A stretch of 64,000 nt of DNA from Rotaria sp. Silwood1 (GCA_905250075.1 CAJNOP010000286.1:139951-203950); one strand, 5' to 3'. Counted from the stretch's first letter, positions 23,937 to 36,632 are shown. Translations and numbers: made by a program. Notes: generated by a model not told the origin, from the letters alone.

Positions 23937-24016
23937 AAACGGCGTCAATATTCACGTTGAAATCGTTGTATGTCTTCTTCTTCACGAATAATTTGTTTTT
24001 ATCTGATGCATAGTAG

Positions 24017-27000
24017 CTATGTTCTTTTATTTGCGACTTTACATACTACTGCAGAGTCTTCTTCTAGTTCTCTTCTTTGATTACGAAAAGCTTCTACCAA
24101 GCTCTCCATCACTGCAGAGCCAGACATAGGTAACTCCGATAAACCATTAGTATCATAGATTCTAAGATGATTGTCAACGATAGTCACAGCTATCCCTTGA
24201 CATAATGCGGCGTGTACCATCAATGGAACCCACACGATACGTTCTGTTTGTAAGAAAACCTTGAACAAATGATCCGAAGGCATCTCGGTCCACTCTTTTA
24301 TCTCCATCTTCTTGATGCACGAATATAGTCTAGTAATCATCTCCGATTCTAATTCTAACATGGCTTCGTACGAGCAAATGGCTCTCTGCAAGCTATCTGC
24401 AATCCAACGATCTGAATCATTGTTCGTGAATGTATAACGGTTCACAAGCGCAACGATCACCTTACTTGTTGTTGCTTGTTCCCCTATCTTACGCATCACC
24501 TTAATTGCTGTTGATGCTACATCATCATCATCATCCTCAAATGTGTTGATCAACATATCGATGGCTTCATTTGTTATTGATCTGTCACCCATATTTCCGA
24601 GTACCTCACATGCGTTACGTCTGACATATCTATCCTCATCCCGTATAAGTGCATTCAATACTGCATCGATCACCTCATTAGTTGCTGCTTTTTTACCCAT
24701 CTTCCGAAGTACCGCACATACGTTCTTTCGAACACCAGCATCTTTATCTCGTAGTGCATTCAAGATTGTATCAATTACCTCTTTAGTTGCTGCTCTTTCA
24801 CCAACTTTCCAGAGTACTACGCATGCATTCTTCCGCACAGCAGCATTTTCGTCTCGTAATGCATCCACCATGGCATCGATCACCTCATTCGTTATTTGTT
24901 TTTCATCTATCTTCCCAAGCAAGTTACATGCGCTCTGGCGAACACCAACATCTTCATCCCGGAGTAAACTCAGTACAGCATGCACCACATCACTCATTAG
25001 TTCTGTCTCGCCCATTTCACGAAGCACATCACATGCATTCTGCCGAGTTCTGGAATCTTCATCCTGAAGTGCGTTTATCATACCATGTATTAACTTAGGT
25101 ATTGGCGCTTTTCTACACATTTTGAGAAGCATTTTAAATGCCTTGTATCGGACATTAGAATCTTTGTCCCGAAATGCGTTAAGCAGTTCATCGATTGCCT
25201 CGTTCGTTACTTCCTTTTCAATCATCTTTTCAAGCAACTCAAATGCGCTCTGTTGAACATCAGAATTCATATCATAAAGTGCATGCACCAAAGCAAGAAT
25301 CACCTCATTTGTTGCTGCTTGTTCCCCCATCTTGCCGAGCACTGCAACTGCGTTCTGTCGGACCGCCCAATCTTCATCACCGAATGTATTGAGCACAGCA
25401 TGTATCATCTCATTCGTTAGCTGGTTTTCACTGATGTTGCTCAGTATCACACATGCGCTACGGCGGACAGTTGCATCTTCGTTCTGAAGTGCACGCAATA
25501 AAACAGCGATCATCTCGTTTGTTACTTGTTTTTCACTGATCTTCCGGAGCAACTCCCATGCATTACTTCGCACACTCGAATTTTCATCCTGAAGTGCAAT
25601 TAGCACTTCATGGATGAATTCATTGGTTATTAATTTTTCACCAGCCTTCCCAAGCGCTTCATATGCGCTTCGCCGGACACGGACACCAGAATGCTGATCT
25701 CGAAGTACATTGAACATGGCATGGATCAAATCATTGGTAGCTGCTTTTTCACCTGTCTTTCCGAGTACGTCCCAAGCACTACACCGAACATCAGAATCTT
25801 GGTCCGAAACTGCATTCAGCATGGCATCTATTATCTCCTTTGTTGCTACTTTTTCACTCATCTTCCCGAACGCCTCGCATGCACTGCGCCGCACTTTAGA
25901 ATCTTCATCCAGAAGCGCATTGAGCATAGCATCGATCACTTCATTTGTTACTGCTTTTACGTCCATCTGCCCGATCACCACACATGCGCACTGTTGAACA
26001 TCAGATTCTTTATCTCTAAGTGCATTTAACAGGGCAGCTACCAAGTCATTCGTTATTCCATTCGCAACTATTTTTCCGAGTAATTCGGCGGCGCTCCATC
26101 GGATATCAGAGTTTTTATCGCGAAACGCATTCATCAGAACATCGACCATCTGAGTTGTTATCGCTTTTTGACCCATGTTCTGCAGTATCTTAAGTGCATT
26201 CCATCTGATATCGGAATCTTTGTCCATGTATGTATTAACCAAAGCAAGAATCACTTCATTGTTTATTGCTTTGTCTTCCATCTTACGAAGCAACTCACAT
26301 GCACTCCATTGAACATCAGCATCTGTATCCCGAAGTGCCTTCGCCAGAGCATGGATTACTTCGTCCGTTACTACTTTTTCACCCATCTTTCCGAGTAACT
26401 CACATGCGCTCCATCGAACAGAAGAAACTGTGTCTCCAAGTGCGTTCAGAACCACACGTATCATCTCATTCGTTATTGCTTTTTGGTTTATTTTCCTAAG
26501 GGCTACACAAGCAGCTACTCGGACTTGCGACCATTTATCGCTAAGTGCTTTAAGAAGAGTGGCGAGGACTTCATTCGTCAGTGCTTTCTCATCCATTTCA
26601 CAAATCAGATCACATGCGCTACACCGAACGTCAGAATTATCATCCTGAAGTAGGTCGAGTACAGCATGAATAATCTCATTGGTTGCTAGATTTTCGCGTA
26701 TCTGACGAAGTACTTCAATTGCGTTCTTCCTAATATAATAATCCTTATCGCGAAGTACATTCACCAGAGCCACTATCACTTCATTCACTGCTGCTTTTGA
26801 ACCTATTCTCCTGAGGGCATTACATGCGCCTAGTCGGACATCGAACCGTTCATCCCGAAATGCATTCACCAGAGCAACGATAACCTCCATTGAAACTGTT
26901 TTTTCACCCCTTTTCTCGAGTATTGTAGATGCCGTCTGCCAGACTCTAGAATCTTTAACCCCATCAATAGCATTTATCATAGAATGTAGCACGTCGTCGG

Positions 27001-29605
27001 ATTTTGGTTCTTCGCCGATGTTTTTGAGCACTTTCGACGCAGTTTCTCGGACTTTAGAATCTTCATCTCGTAGCATATTCAGCAAAGCTGCAATTACTTG
27101 ATTGGTTACTGCTTTTTCGCGCATGTAACCCAACACTTCACATGCGCTCCATCGGGTATTTGAATCTTCATCTCGTAATGCATTCAGCATAGCATCTATC
27201 ACCTCATTCGTTACTGCCTTTTCAGCTATCTTCTTGAGCGCATCACGCACTTTGTTTCGTATAACCCAATCTTGATCATGCAGATCGGCGAACATTTTCG
27301 ATAATAGTTTTGATGTGGGATAGGTTATTGGTAATTGTGATAGGAACATGTAGATGATGTTCTTCGCCTTTGTATCTTGTGTTGTGAGGAGTTCTATTAA
27401 TCTGTTTTGTATAATTGACGTATTAACTGCGGAATTGGCACGTCCAAGCGATTGCAAAAGGATTACTCGTATTGGGGTTGCAGATTCCATGATACTCATT
27501 CCTAACCACTGTGATATTAACTTTAAATAACTGGCATGTCGTGGAGACACTATTGTATCTACGAGTTGATCGATGCATTCAATTATTAGGGTTATGTGTT
27601 TCAAGCCGACAAGATCTAATGGTTCTCCTTCAATCGTGTTCCAGAATCTGTCCATTGACGGTCGATAATCTGTTTGTGCGAGAAGACCTGATGCAAAAAC
27701 AAAGACGAAACGAAAACGTTGATTGTACTTATTATTGTTGATAAAATCAATTGCTTTTTGACTGTTAGAATCCTTCAGAAGTTTGAGTAGATGCCGTGCT
27801 GCAAAATATTCTTGAAAGCTGAGATGAACAAAATAATGCTGTTTGTTTGTTTCGATTCGATGACCTATCGGCTTGTCGTCGTATGATTTGAGAATGCCCA
27901 TATTCAATAATTGTGGATAATCATCTAATGAACAGTCAACTTCGATTTCAGTCTCTTCAAGCAGTTCGGGTGGCAACATAATTTCTTTGCGTTGCATTGC
28001 ATTAAAAGCCAATTGTTCTAAAAATCGTAATTCCGTATTGCATTTGCGATAAACACCTTGTTTTGTCATATCTTCGGATTTTTTGTTTTGTCTTGTTAAG
28101 TATCGTCGACATAGCCATTCTGTTATTGTAGAATATAATTGTGTCATTGTTAATACTGTCGTTTTTGACCAGTCGTAACTACTCCAGAGACTACAAATTA
28201 ATTCGAGATTCACTGGAATATGAGCAATACCCCAAATACTAGGATTTGACTTCAAGAATTTCTGAAGCTTCGGACCACTCGACAAAGCATTTATCGACTC
28301 GACTGTGATCTGATCAAAGAACTGTTGAATATACTTTGCTATATTTTCATCTGTGAATCCGGTTATTTCCATTTTTGTATCGTATGCTAATGTGATTGCG
28401 TACGGACGAGATGTTAATAGATGATGTTGTCTCTCACATATATGCTGAAACACACCTTTTAATTGTTCGGGAATATTTTGAGCAAATTCATCATAACCAT
28501 CTAATATCCATAGAACACGACCTTTGTTACACTGTTCCTTGAAGTTTTGTCTCATTTCATCGGATATATCATCAACTTCGAAATATTCTTTCTCTACAAG
28601 ATCAATGGGTAGGTACTTTTTTTCTGATGAATATCGACTTTGTGTCAACGAGCGTAACCGAATTAGAATAACGAGTTCATATTGACGCCAAATTTCACCT
28701 TTTGCCCAGCGGTAAGTAACATATTGGCAAAAGGTTGATTTTCCAATGCCAGCTCGTCCAAGCACGAGCACTTTCTTTGTTTGATCTTTGCATTTTTCGA
28801 AAATATTCTCTACATCAATAGTAGTCTTGTTGCCATATATCTCTTCAAAAGTACCGAGAATTTCATTGTGTTGATGTGAGCGACGTTTATCGTTTTCGTC
28901 TTCTTGGTTGAGCATCAGGGATGTCCCTTGTTGTTTCAGTTTCTTCTCCTTTTCTTGGTGCTCTTGTGTATCTACTATGGCCAAATTAATGTAACTTTGA
29001 TCAATAGAGAAACCTTTTTCTTCATTCATCAGACGCACGATGCGATTTTTTCGTAAATAATTTTCTTTCACTTGATCAAACAAGTTAATTTGCAGATGGT
29101 CAGTCGCTGAAGTTGAAGGTTGATTTTTTATTTTATCGATAAGATCATTTACTTTGGCAAGTATGTTTGATTCAGAGGCATCGGAGAAATCCATAGCTAT
29201 TATCGAGCCAGTGATAAAATCTAGCCACTTGTCTGAAGATGGTTTCCATATTTTTCTATTAATCATCATACATGGGATAATGCGTTTGCGAAGCTTTTTT
29301 GCATGTTGTAATTCCAGTTTACAATTCTCAGAATTTTCATATTCTGGTGTCATAAAACAGCAGATAACTGAGGCATTGTTGACCGCTGCAGCCATACTAA
29401 ATATGAGAAGAGCATAAACTATGACTTTAGAAAAAAGACCTCCACGCTATGATCTGTACCTGTCGTACATATTATCGTCCATGTCTCGATCGTCGAACCA
29501 AACTGGAATATTCTTGGCTATTAGAGTATTGTACACTGTTCTAACGATACTTTTACTTTTGTGATTATATGAAAGCATCACGTGTTTTTCCCCTTCGAAT
29601 GCCAT
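24017..29605 (-). CDS. TIR-NACHT protein with 27 HEAT-like repeats
   Basis: Join of 29460-29605 (exon 1) and 24017-29396 (exon 2) gives 1,841 aa; the 63-bp intron (29397-29459) is GT..AG. Exon 1 supplies the first half of the TIR domain (MAFEGEKHVMLSY, VWFDDRDMDDNMYD) and joins exactly to MAAAVNNASVICCFMTPEY. An in-frame TGA immediately precedes the ATG. TIR spans about 1-140 and keeps the helix-C Cys/Glu (NCKLEL) that aligns by eye with the NADase glutamate of catalytic TIRs. NACHT spans about 255-570: Walker A GRAGIGKST at about 260, Walker B VLWILDGYDE at about 344. Residues about 770-1705 are 27 tandem repeats of about 35 aa (consensus like GEKAVTNEVIDALLNALRD). The end is a compact domain with VTIVDNHLRIYDTNG. 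Likely a cytosolic NLR-like sensor; the ligand is unknown. No disabling change is seen. Confidence 0.93.
24440..27240 (-). repeat. Coding tandem repeat, about 105 bp x 27
   Basis: DNA encoding the HEAT-like array of the TIR-NACHT protein. Units are about 105 bp. They share protein-level positions (T/N-E-V/I, L-x-A-L-R-D-x-D, V-R-x-x-A-C-x-x-L) but differ enough in DNA that no two look freshly copied. One unit (around 25670) has a two-residue insertion. Confidence 0.85.
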
Positions 29606-31278
29606 TCACCCAGTCAAAATAAAGTAAGCAAATAAATATTTAATGCTATGATTAATTGCTAAAAGGTAGATGAAAACTTATTTTGATAAGTATTTGTTCA
29701 ATTTTCAAATAATGTTCGATTCTTTGTAATAAATCTCTTTCCAATCAGTGATACTACAGAAAAACTGCAGTAGCAAACTGCAGTACGTCTCATAAACGAA
29801 ACATTGTTATGAATGTATTTATAAACATAGTACCATATCCTGCAAGTATTCAACGTTCATCAAATGTGTAGTCTATTGTGAAAGTGTAACTGGACAGCAT
29901 ACAAATGTTAATATTTTTAGAATTTCAGCAGCGATTATGGTGCAAAATTTTTTTTCTTTGCTTGCAATCATATCCAATTCTACCTCATACATCAGTTTGT
30001 CGATATACATCGCACTGTTGTTCTATACATAGTTACTTTATCGTACTCAACTGTTAAAGAATAGAAAAGAAGTATGCGCAACTACGCAATATTGACTTTT
30101 ACTTTCTTTAACTTTCGATAAACGAGCATAATATAAAAAATATTTCAATCGAAAATCGAACCCATGACAAAAACTGGTACATAGAACCGTTTCTCTAACC
30201 ATCGAGTATAGAAGCACGACGAACGGCATTTGGTTTTTTGAATGATACTTAATCATCGAAAAATGTTTAGCTGTCGATACGACATGTAGCACTCACCTGG
30301 ATGCAACAAAGCTATTTCTAACCAAGTGATGATGACAGTGAGTTTTAATCTTCTCTTATCAAGGGTAAATATAACTGTTGAAGAATAGAAAAGAATGATA
30401 CGTAACTATACAATACTGTTGCTGTTTTTTTATTGTAGTTGACGTTCAACGCTTAAATCTCTTTGACATATTCATCATTGCTCGAGAGTGCATTAATAAT
30501 TAGAATACTATTCCAGTAATGTAAGCGTTGATGGCTACTGACCGCTATATCGGCTAGCAGGCATGAATTCTTTTTACTTGACCGATCTTGATCTTTTCAA
30601 ATTTTTACGTGCTTTTGCTAACGAAAGAAAATAATAAAAGCAATGCAATTTATCATAACTTTATTTAGATTTTTAACTATTTACATTACGTACGTCGCAT
30701 AAAATCAGATAATAAAATGAACATCACCGACTACACTGACTCCATATGCAACTAATTGATAATATTCATTTCCAATGACATATAAGCATTATACAAGAAT
30801 ATTATGATTCAGTCCACTCACGCTGTAACCGATTCTTCTTAATCAGAAGTCCCAACTATTTGTGTATATCGTTCATCAATCCTTGATTGAGACTTTTGAA
30901 ACAGCATCGAATCGATATCTCATCGATTTCTGTGGAGACACAGTCTACCACAAAGGTGACTATCTACTGTTGCAATTCTATACAAATTTTATCGAACATC
31001 GTGGATAAACTCTTCGAAATATCCTAATATCTTGGAGGACGATTTCTAGTATAGCTAACAATGTTGATCGTTCCCAAGAACAGCATGTTCCACAAAGTAC
31101 AATAAATTTTATGGAAATTTAAAATTAACTGATTATTTTCCATTTATGTTAACAGATCACGACTCGAATGAAACGGTTTCTATTTGGAATATGTTGTTTC
31201 GTCTACTGGAAGGAGGGTTTAACCAAAAACAAGTTAGGTTCCTTCGTTCGTGCGTTCGTTCTCATCGAACGAAAAAAA
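29606..31278. other. Intergenic region with a spaced direct repeat
   Basis: No supported gene. A block with TGTTAAAGAATAGAAAAGAA followed by CGCAACTACGCAATA at about 30050 recurs, diverged, at about 30378 (GTTGAAGAATAGAAAAGAA, CGTAACTATACAATA). A possible tRNA-like remnant at 30141-30230 is treated as rejected. Confidence 0.4.
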
Positions 31279-31404
31279 TGGGTGTGGGTGTGAATGTGGG
31301 TATGTAGGCTTACAACTAGACACATCGACACCCAGACCCACACGCACACCCACCCACATGCACACCCACACCCACACCCACCCACACCCACACCCACCCT
31401 CTCA
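31279..31404. repeat. Telomere-like G-arm/C-arm pair
   Basis: G-arm GGGTGTGGGTGTGAATGTG, spacer of about 20 bp (TATGTAGGCTTACAACTAG), C-arm 31319-31404. Confidence 0.85.
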
Positions 31405-31515
31405 ACATCAACAACACTCCTCTCGGTGATAATGGTAGCAGTGGTTTCTCAACATCAACAACAACCCTCTCGGTGATAATGATAGCGGTGGGTAGTCAAC
31501 ATCGGCAACAACTGC
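31401..31515. repeat. Short tandem repeat, about 50-bp unit
   Basis: CTCTCAACATCAACAAC...CTCTCGGTGATAATG is present about twice plus a degenerate third start. It follows immediately after the telomere-like C-arm. Confidence 0.7.
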
Positions 31516-31655
31516 ACTTGAAACGATATTTAATTCTATGCACTTGAGGCCGTTCTGGCCAAAGTATATAGTTATTTTTGTGTTATTAATTAGTTTATAT
31601 ATAGAATCTTGGGCTCTTCTAGCCCTCAACACTAAAAATTGTCTTTTTGTTTTTT

Positions 31656-31755
31656 NNNNNNNNNNNNNNNNNNNNNNNNNNNNNNNNNNNNNNNNNNNNN
31701 NNNNNNNNNNNNNNNNNNNNNNNNNNNNNNNNNNNNNNNNNNNNNNNNNNNNNNN
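31656..31755. other. Assembly gap (100 N)
   Basis: A run of 100 N following a T-rich tract; missing sequence of unknown real length. Confidence 0.98.
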
Positions 31756-31883
31756 ATCTACCCTGTCATCACCTAATAAATTTATTCTATTGACTAAGTG
31801 TTAATTGAAAAGCGTTGGATGGCTATAGATATTAATACTCGCTACTTTTTTTTTTGTTGATATTATTTCTATCACTATTAACA

Positions 31884-32159
31884 ATGAAGCTAGCAAGTAT
31901 ATTAATTGTCTCTTTCTTTCTTGGTCTGTTTTTAACTGTTGTTCTATCGGATATGGAAAATAATGATGTGGATTTCATCGATGATAATCATCTTATATCC
32001 AAACGAAGTACATTTAATCAAGGATATGATGATAATGAACCACAATCACCACGTCAATGTGTCCGATGTAAATTTGGTATTATTCGTTGTTGTTATCCAA
32101 ATATTTGTGTTAAAAAACATTTGCGACCAGATAAATGTCTTCGTATAAAGAGTGGCTAA
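31884..32159 (+). CDS. Secreted six-cysteine peptide precursor
   Basis: 91 aa. Residues 1-22 form a signal peptide (MKLASILIVSFFLGLFLTVV). An acidic spacer follows, then a dibasic site (SKR at 39-41), typical of prohormone-convertase processing. The mature C-terminal part has six cysteines at about 59, 62, 69, 70, 75 and 85, spaced C-x2-C-x6-CC-x4-C-x9-C, in a basic context (KFGIIR, VKKHLRPDK). Such precursors encode neuropeptide-like, antimicrobial or other disulfide-rich secreted peptides. I cannot assign a family, and the spacing is not the classical knottin one. ATG 31884 is preferred over the upstream in-frame codon at 31854 because it starts the signal peptide. AATAAA lies about 35 bp after the stop. 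Confidence 0.75.
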   Translation: MKLASILIVSFFLGLFLTVVLSDMENNDVDFIDDNHLISKRSTFNQGYDDNEPQSPRQCVRCKFGIIRCCYPNICVKKHLRPDKCLRIKSG

Positions 32160-32379
32160 AATTATTATTTTGTAATTTTTTTTGTTTTAAGAATAAAAAC
32201 AAAAACATGTTTGCTGTGATTAATTCATTTAATTGAAATCAAAAGAAAAAATTCGTTGACTTCAAAATCGGATCTCATTTCGTCGAAACTGTTTTGTTTT
32301 TAATTAGTAAAAAAACAAATCTTCAGAGAATAGAATCAATTTTTAAAGTACGTTTTTCTTATGACTATATTAAGTGTTG

Positions 32380-32520
32380 GAACTCACGTATATTTTCGAA
32401 GAAAACAGTGAGTGTATATTGTAAATCGAGGTTTTGCAGCTCACCCCCTCGCTAGGCCTCAGTAACGATGTGGCGCGAAATGAAAATTTTTTGGATAGAT
32501 TTCCTTAACAACCGGAGTGG
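32380..32520. repeat. Dispersed repeat, copy 1
   Basis: The block with ACTCACGTATATTTTCGAAG, AAAACAGTGAGTG and TTAACAACC is matched at 50938-51045 (CTCATACACATTTTCGAAG, CAGCTC-type core, TTTTAACAACC). No coding content. Confidence 0.5.
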
Positions 32521-33116
32521 AAGCACACTCAAAGATTATTGAATGGGTGCCCACAGCAACGAGGTAAGATACGTAATTAATAAAGTTAATTAAATCATTT
32601 TGCAGTTCTACAGACTCCAACTATTCTAAATATTGACCTTTCAGCAACACGATCTTATCGAAGGTTCCAGTCAGTGAAACAGTGATATTATTTATTGAAT
32701 AGAGTCAGAATAAGACTGAACTCTGAATTTAGGTCAAACTCAACAGTGCATGTCGAAGTTCGCGAAGAGAAAAAAATCATGCGTTTGAAAGCTTAGTGAA
32801 CTATTCAATCGATGTTTATAACAGGTTAATGTGGCCGTTGATTAGACGCAATGAAGAGTAGATTGATATTTATCGCTTCACATGACATGTATCATGTATA
32901 TTATTATTAGGAGAAAAGAAATTAGGTATTGAAAATGTATCTGATGACGTAAATAAGCTTTGCTTGAATATAATGATGTTAAATAAATCGAATAAATTTT
33001 AGAAGAAAAGGTAATTATGAATGCAAGCATTTTCCAAGTGATACAATTCCAGTGCGTGCATATCAACTTTAAAAATAGTTGTAATTTTTATGCATTCACT
33101 TATTTCACTTTTTTTT

Positions 33117-33656
33117 GGGAGTCCGGAATTTCGGCCCAAGAATTTTTCGTCCCAAACTTTCGGCCCGGTCCAAAATTCCGGTGATTTTTCGGTCCGGGCC
33201 GAAAATCCGAAAGAAATCTCGGTCCCGTTCTTAATTAAATTTAATTAATTAATTATTAATTAGTAAACTTCATAGTGCTGAGCACCATGACTTTTCAAAA
33301 AATCATTCTGCTCAGCACTATGCCATACTGCTTAGCAAGACGATTTACTGAATATTCGTACTGGTTAGCAAGATAATTTATTTAATATTCATACTGTTCA
33401 GCACCATTTCATATTGCTCAGCACTATGTCATACTGCTCAGCACTATGTCATACTGCTCAGCAGAATGATTTTTTGAAAAGTCATGGTGCTCAGCACTAT
33501 GAAGTTTACTAATTAATAATTAATTAATTAAATTTATTTAAGAACTGGACCAAGATTCCTATCGGACTTTCGGTCTGGACCGAAAAATCACCGGAATTTT
33601 GGACCGGGCCGAAAAGTTTGGGACGAAAAATTCTTGGGCCGAAATTCATGTAACCC
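33117..33656. mobile_element. Foldback element, 540 bp, with internal tandem repeats
   Basis: Arms 33117-33318 and 33455-33656 are near-perfect reverse complements (AATTTCGGCCCAAGAATTTT, CCAAAATTCCGGTGATTTTT, GTAAACTTCATAGTGCTGAG). The termini read GGG..CCC inside runs of T. The loop (33319-33454) holds diverged tandem copies of CTCAGCACTATGTCATACTG. No transposase, so this is a non-autonomous foldback/MITE. It lies just past the 3' end of the decayed MSP-domain gene. Confidence 0.85.
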
Positions 33657-33714
33657 TTTTTTTTAAATAAATTATTTTATAACGCATGATTATATATCAA
33701 AAATTTAGAAGAAC

Positions 33715-35185
33715 TACAAGGTATGAGTACCACATTTCAGCAGCGAAAGGTACTACACTGCTAAGTTTTTCAATATGAAATTGTTTTGATATTTTCATGA
33801 ATATTCGTACATCAACATAATTAAATTCACTTTCAGGAATATTTAAATTTGGCTCAATAACTTCACGTGTCATGCGAATTTCTTGTTCATGTTATCCAGG
33901 AAATTTGAGGCTAAAATGAATATCGAATTTAATTGGTGCTATTTCAACGGTAATACTTGTTTGTGAACCAGCTGAAAGAAGTTCATTTGCTGGATTTACA
34001 AAAATACCTGCACATGGATTGGAATCAGTAATCTTAACGGAAAAAAAAACAATTTTTCTTCTGATTCACAAAAAAATATCCAATAAAACGATTTAATACT
34101 TGATAAGAAAAAAGATGATTTGTTCCTTCATTAATAACTGTGAATGATTCTTTTAATGTTATATTTATTAGTATCGATCCAAAATTAACATGATTTTCTT
34201 TAATTTTGAATTTTACTTTATCAAGTTCAGCAATACAATGAAGTGTTAATTTTGCTTCATAACTTGACAGTAAGGAATTTGCATTTGCTGGCAATTTTCG
34301 GGAACCATCTGTAGAAAAGATATGTTGAGTAAAACATTTTCCCAATTGTGCTCGAGTGCGACCATACCAAACAACCTCACTATCAACAGTTTGATATGGT
34401 TTAATTCAATGATTCCTAAAAGAAGTTTGGCTTTCGCAATTAAAATAAAATTTAAAGACCTGCTGCTAGACGAATTGAAAATGTCGTTCCTTTTGGACCA
34501 ATAATTGGAATCCAACGAAATTCAGTCGAGACATTTAATGGATGATATAAATTAACAATTTTTCGAAATGAATCTTCAGCTAAAATATGTGGTAATGAAC
34601 GTCTAAGAAGTTTCTCTGCTGATAATTGTACAATTGGTAAACGAACATCAACTATAATTTTAACATAATGCTGATAAAAATTATTAATTAGAAATGATAG
34701 TGAACGTGGATAAGGAGCAATTTGTGTTGGTTCAAATGTTATTGGAAATTGTACATGAGATTTTTCTCGTATAAATTGAGATAATGGCTATGTCATTTTT
34801 AATGTAGCTGAATCGATCTAAATGAAATATTGTTAGAAAAAAAAGTTTCCAAAAGAAGACAAAAAAAGACATGCCTATTTGAAAGATAAAAAACTGATCA
34901 AGGTTATTAAGTACAGATAAAAATTTTGTCCCAAGTGCAGTAACACAAACTTCACCGAAATTGAATTCCGGTGGCTGTGAAAATAGAAGAAATTGTATAA
35001 TTATTGAAAATTAAATAAAAAACGTACCAACAATAGTTTTCAATAATTGACTCGGTGATACAATTATTGCACAATCATTTTGTTTTTGTGTTAAAAGTAC
35101 AGAATTACGTCCTTCTTTTATTAGCTATACTTAATAATGCTTGTTCTTTTTCAGCTGATTCAGATATTGTCGATAAACAATATTT
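33715..35185 (-). pseudogene. Decayed cilia/flagella-type MSP/ASH-domain gene (HYDIN/CFAP47-like)
   Basis: Minus-strand blocks with immunoglobulin-like MSP/ASH signatures: LLTQKQNDCAIIVSPSQLL (about 35090), PPEFNFGEVCVTALGTKFL after a CACAG acceptor (about 34970), VQFPITFEPTQIAPYPRSL and ILAEDSFRKIVNLYHPLNVS, VDSEVVWYGRTRAQLGKCF, NHVNFGSILINITLKESF, then AGSQTSITVEIAPIKF. A plausible intron with GT..TTTTAG lies at about 34416-34459. The reading is broken by a TAG at about 34790, a TGA at about 34405, a stop at about 33900 and a frameshift near 35125. Both ends of the gene are absent. Proteins of this class decorate ciliary axonemes. HYDIN versus CFAP47 cannot be settled by eye. Confidence 0.55.
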
Positions 35186-35190
35186 CTAAT

Positions 35191-36584
35191 TAGGGATAAG
35201 ATGAAACTTGAACATGAATAAAAGACAAATAATTTAATAACTTATATTTATTTTTAGATGTATTCCATTGATGAGAGGAGAAAGAAGATGTAGAATTTGA
35301 CTACATCTACGATCTATATCGGTTTTGTCTTTCTGTATTTTATTTTCTACTATTATTTTTCATGTCTGAAAAACTTCTGCGTAGATGGAATAGAACATTT
35401 TTTGAATTAATGTACGATTTGACGCATCTATTATTAGAAAAAGAAAAAGAAAATGAATCTATCATAAGACGATTATTTAAGAAATAAATTTTATTGATAT
35501 TTTCATGATCTTAAGTTAAATATTGAATGTGAAATAAATAATTCTTGCAAGAAATCTTTTTTTACCAAAAAGTATTGGTATTTTTTAAAAGAAGATAATT
35601 ATTTACGTAGTTTATTTTCTTACATATAGCTTTCTTGGCATTTTTTCCTACACCCGCTAAGAAATCATTGATAACGGATGTCTAATATAAAGGAAGATCG
35701 TCTTCTAGAATCTAGGACCTGTAGAACATCCTAGTCATCTAATGGAGGGATTCGGGTCTAGTAATGAAATTCGTTATGATTTTCCATTAGTATGTGGAAT
35801 ATGTATCATTATGTCAAATCGATAAGATATTATTTATTCGTTCGTATGAGATTTCTCGTAATTCATCTGTTTATATGGATAAGTTTTTGAACTTCGTATG
35901 TTTATATATTAGTTTAATTATTGTTTTGCTCACATTGCGAGTGTGGTTATGTGTTTGGGTTCGGTTGCCTTTAATCCACACACCGACACCCTATTGTGAT
36001 AATTCGAGTCGAAATTCTAAATCCATTCACTCTTGCAGTAATTCCAACAGTAAGAAATATTGAGTCAAATAAATTGTTTATCTTTCATCTGGTGTTATCC
36101 ATTAAAAATACTAAGCAACTGAGTTTTCTCTTCAGCTATTTCTGTTTACGCTTTCTCTCTATCTCATGTTCATGTAAGAACAAATGAAAGTTTTCAGCAT
36201 GGTACACTTGTTTTGAGAATAAGTCAAAGAATAGAAAACAACAGAGCGAACCGAACGAGGTACTCTCTTCATACTGAAAATGAGTCTAATCAGTGATCTT
36301 TTAGTTTTTCTTTTTTTTGACGATTGCAGTTCGAAGACCTCGAACACACATGGTTGGTTCGTAAAGTAGTAGGATATTTTTTTTATTCATTTTTAATTGT
36401 TCTATGTTTCCTTGAAATTATCTACCATAAACATGTACGAGTTACTGCGCTGACCGCGTCATAGTTAATAATCAAATACAGATTTAGCAGGTAGAGCATT
36501 TTGTTGTGAAGCTATTGATATGGGCGTCGGCCTCCTCTTCAATCATACCACAAAACATGTACAACCACCGACTATCCAAACCAA
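35191..36584. other. Non-coding region with a weak telomere-like pair
   Basis: No supported gene. A short degenerate pair (G-side 35939-35968 with GTGTGGTTATGTGTTTGGG; C-side 35978-35994 with CACACACCGACACCC) sits at 35939-35994. Confidence 0.4.
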
Positions 36585-36600
36585 ACCTACACCCACATCC
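36585..36600. repeat. Short C-rich telomere-like tract
   Basis: CTACACCCACATCC, unpaired. It lies immediately 5' of the ankyrin-ART fragment. About 50 bp to the left is a CCTCCTCTTCAATCATA block resembling the spacer of the pair at 56796. Confidence 0.45.
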
Positions 36601-36632
36601 TTTGTTAAACATTATTTGCAAACAATATCTTT

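Noticed and set aside
24543-29417. Many plus-strand open frames of 60-174 codons opposite the TIR-NACHT gene
   Set aside because: Antisense shadows of the HEAT-like repeat coding sequence; Ser/Arg/His-rich and periodic with the repeats.
30141-30230. tRNA-like segment on the minus strand (TGGTTAGAGAAACGG ... GGGTTCGATTTTCGATT)
   Set aside because: It has an approximate A box and B box, but I could not pair the acceptor or anticodon stems into a cloverleaf. At best a tRNA or SINE remnant.
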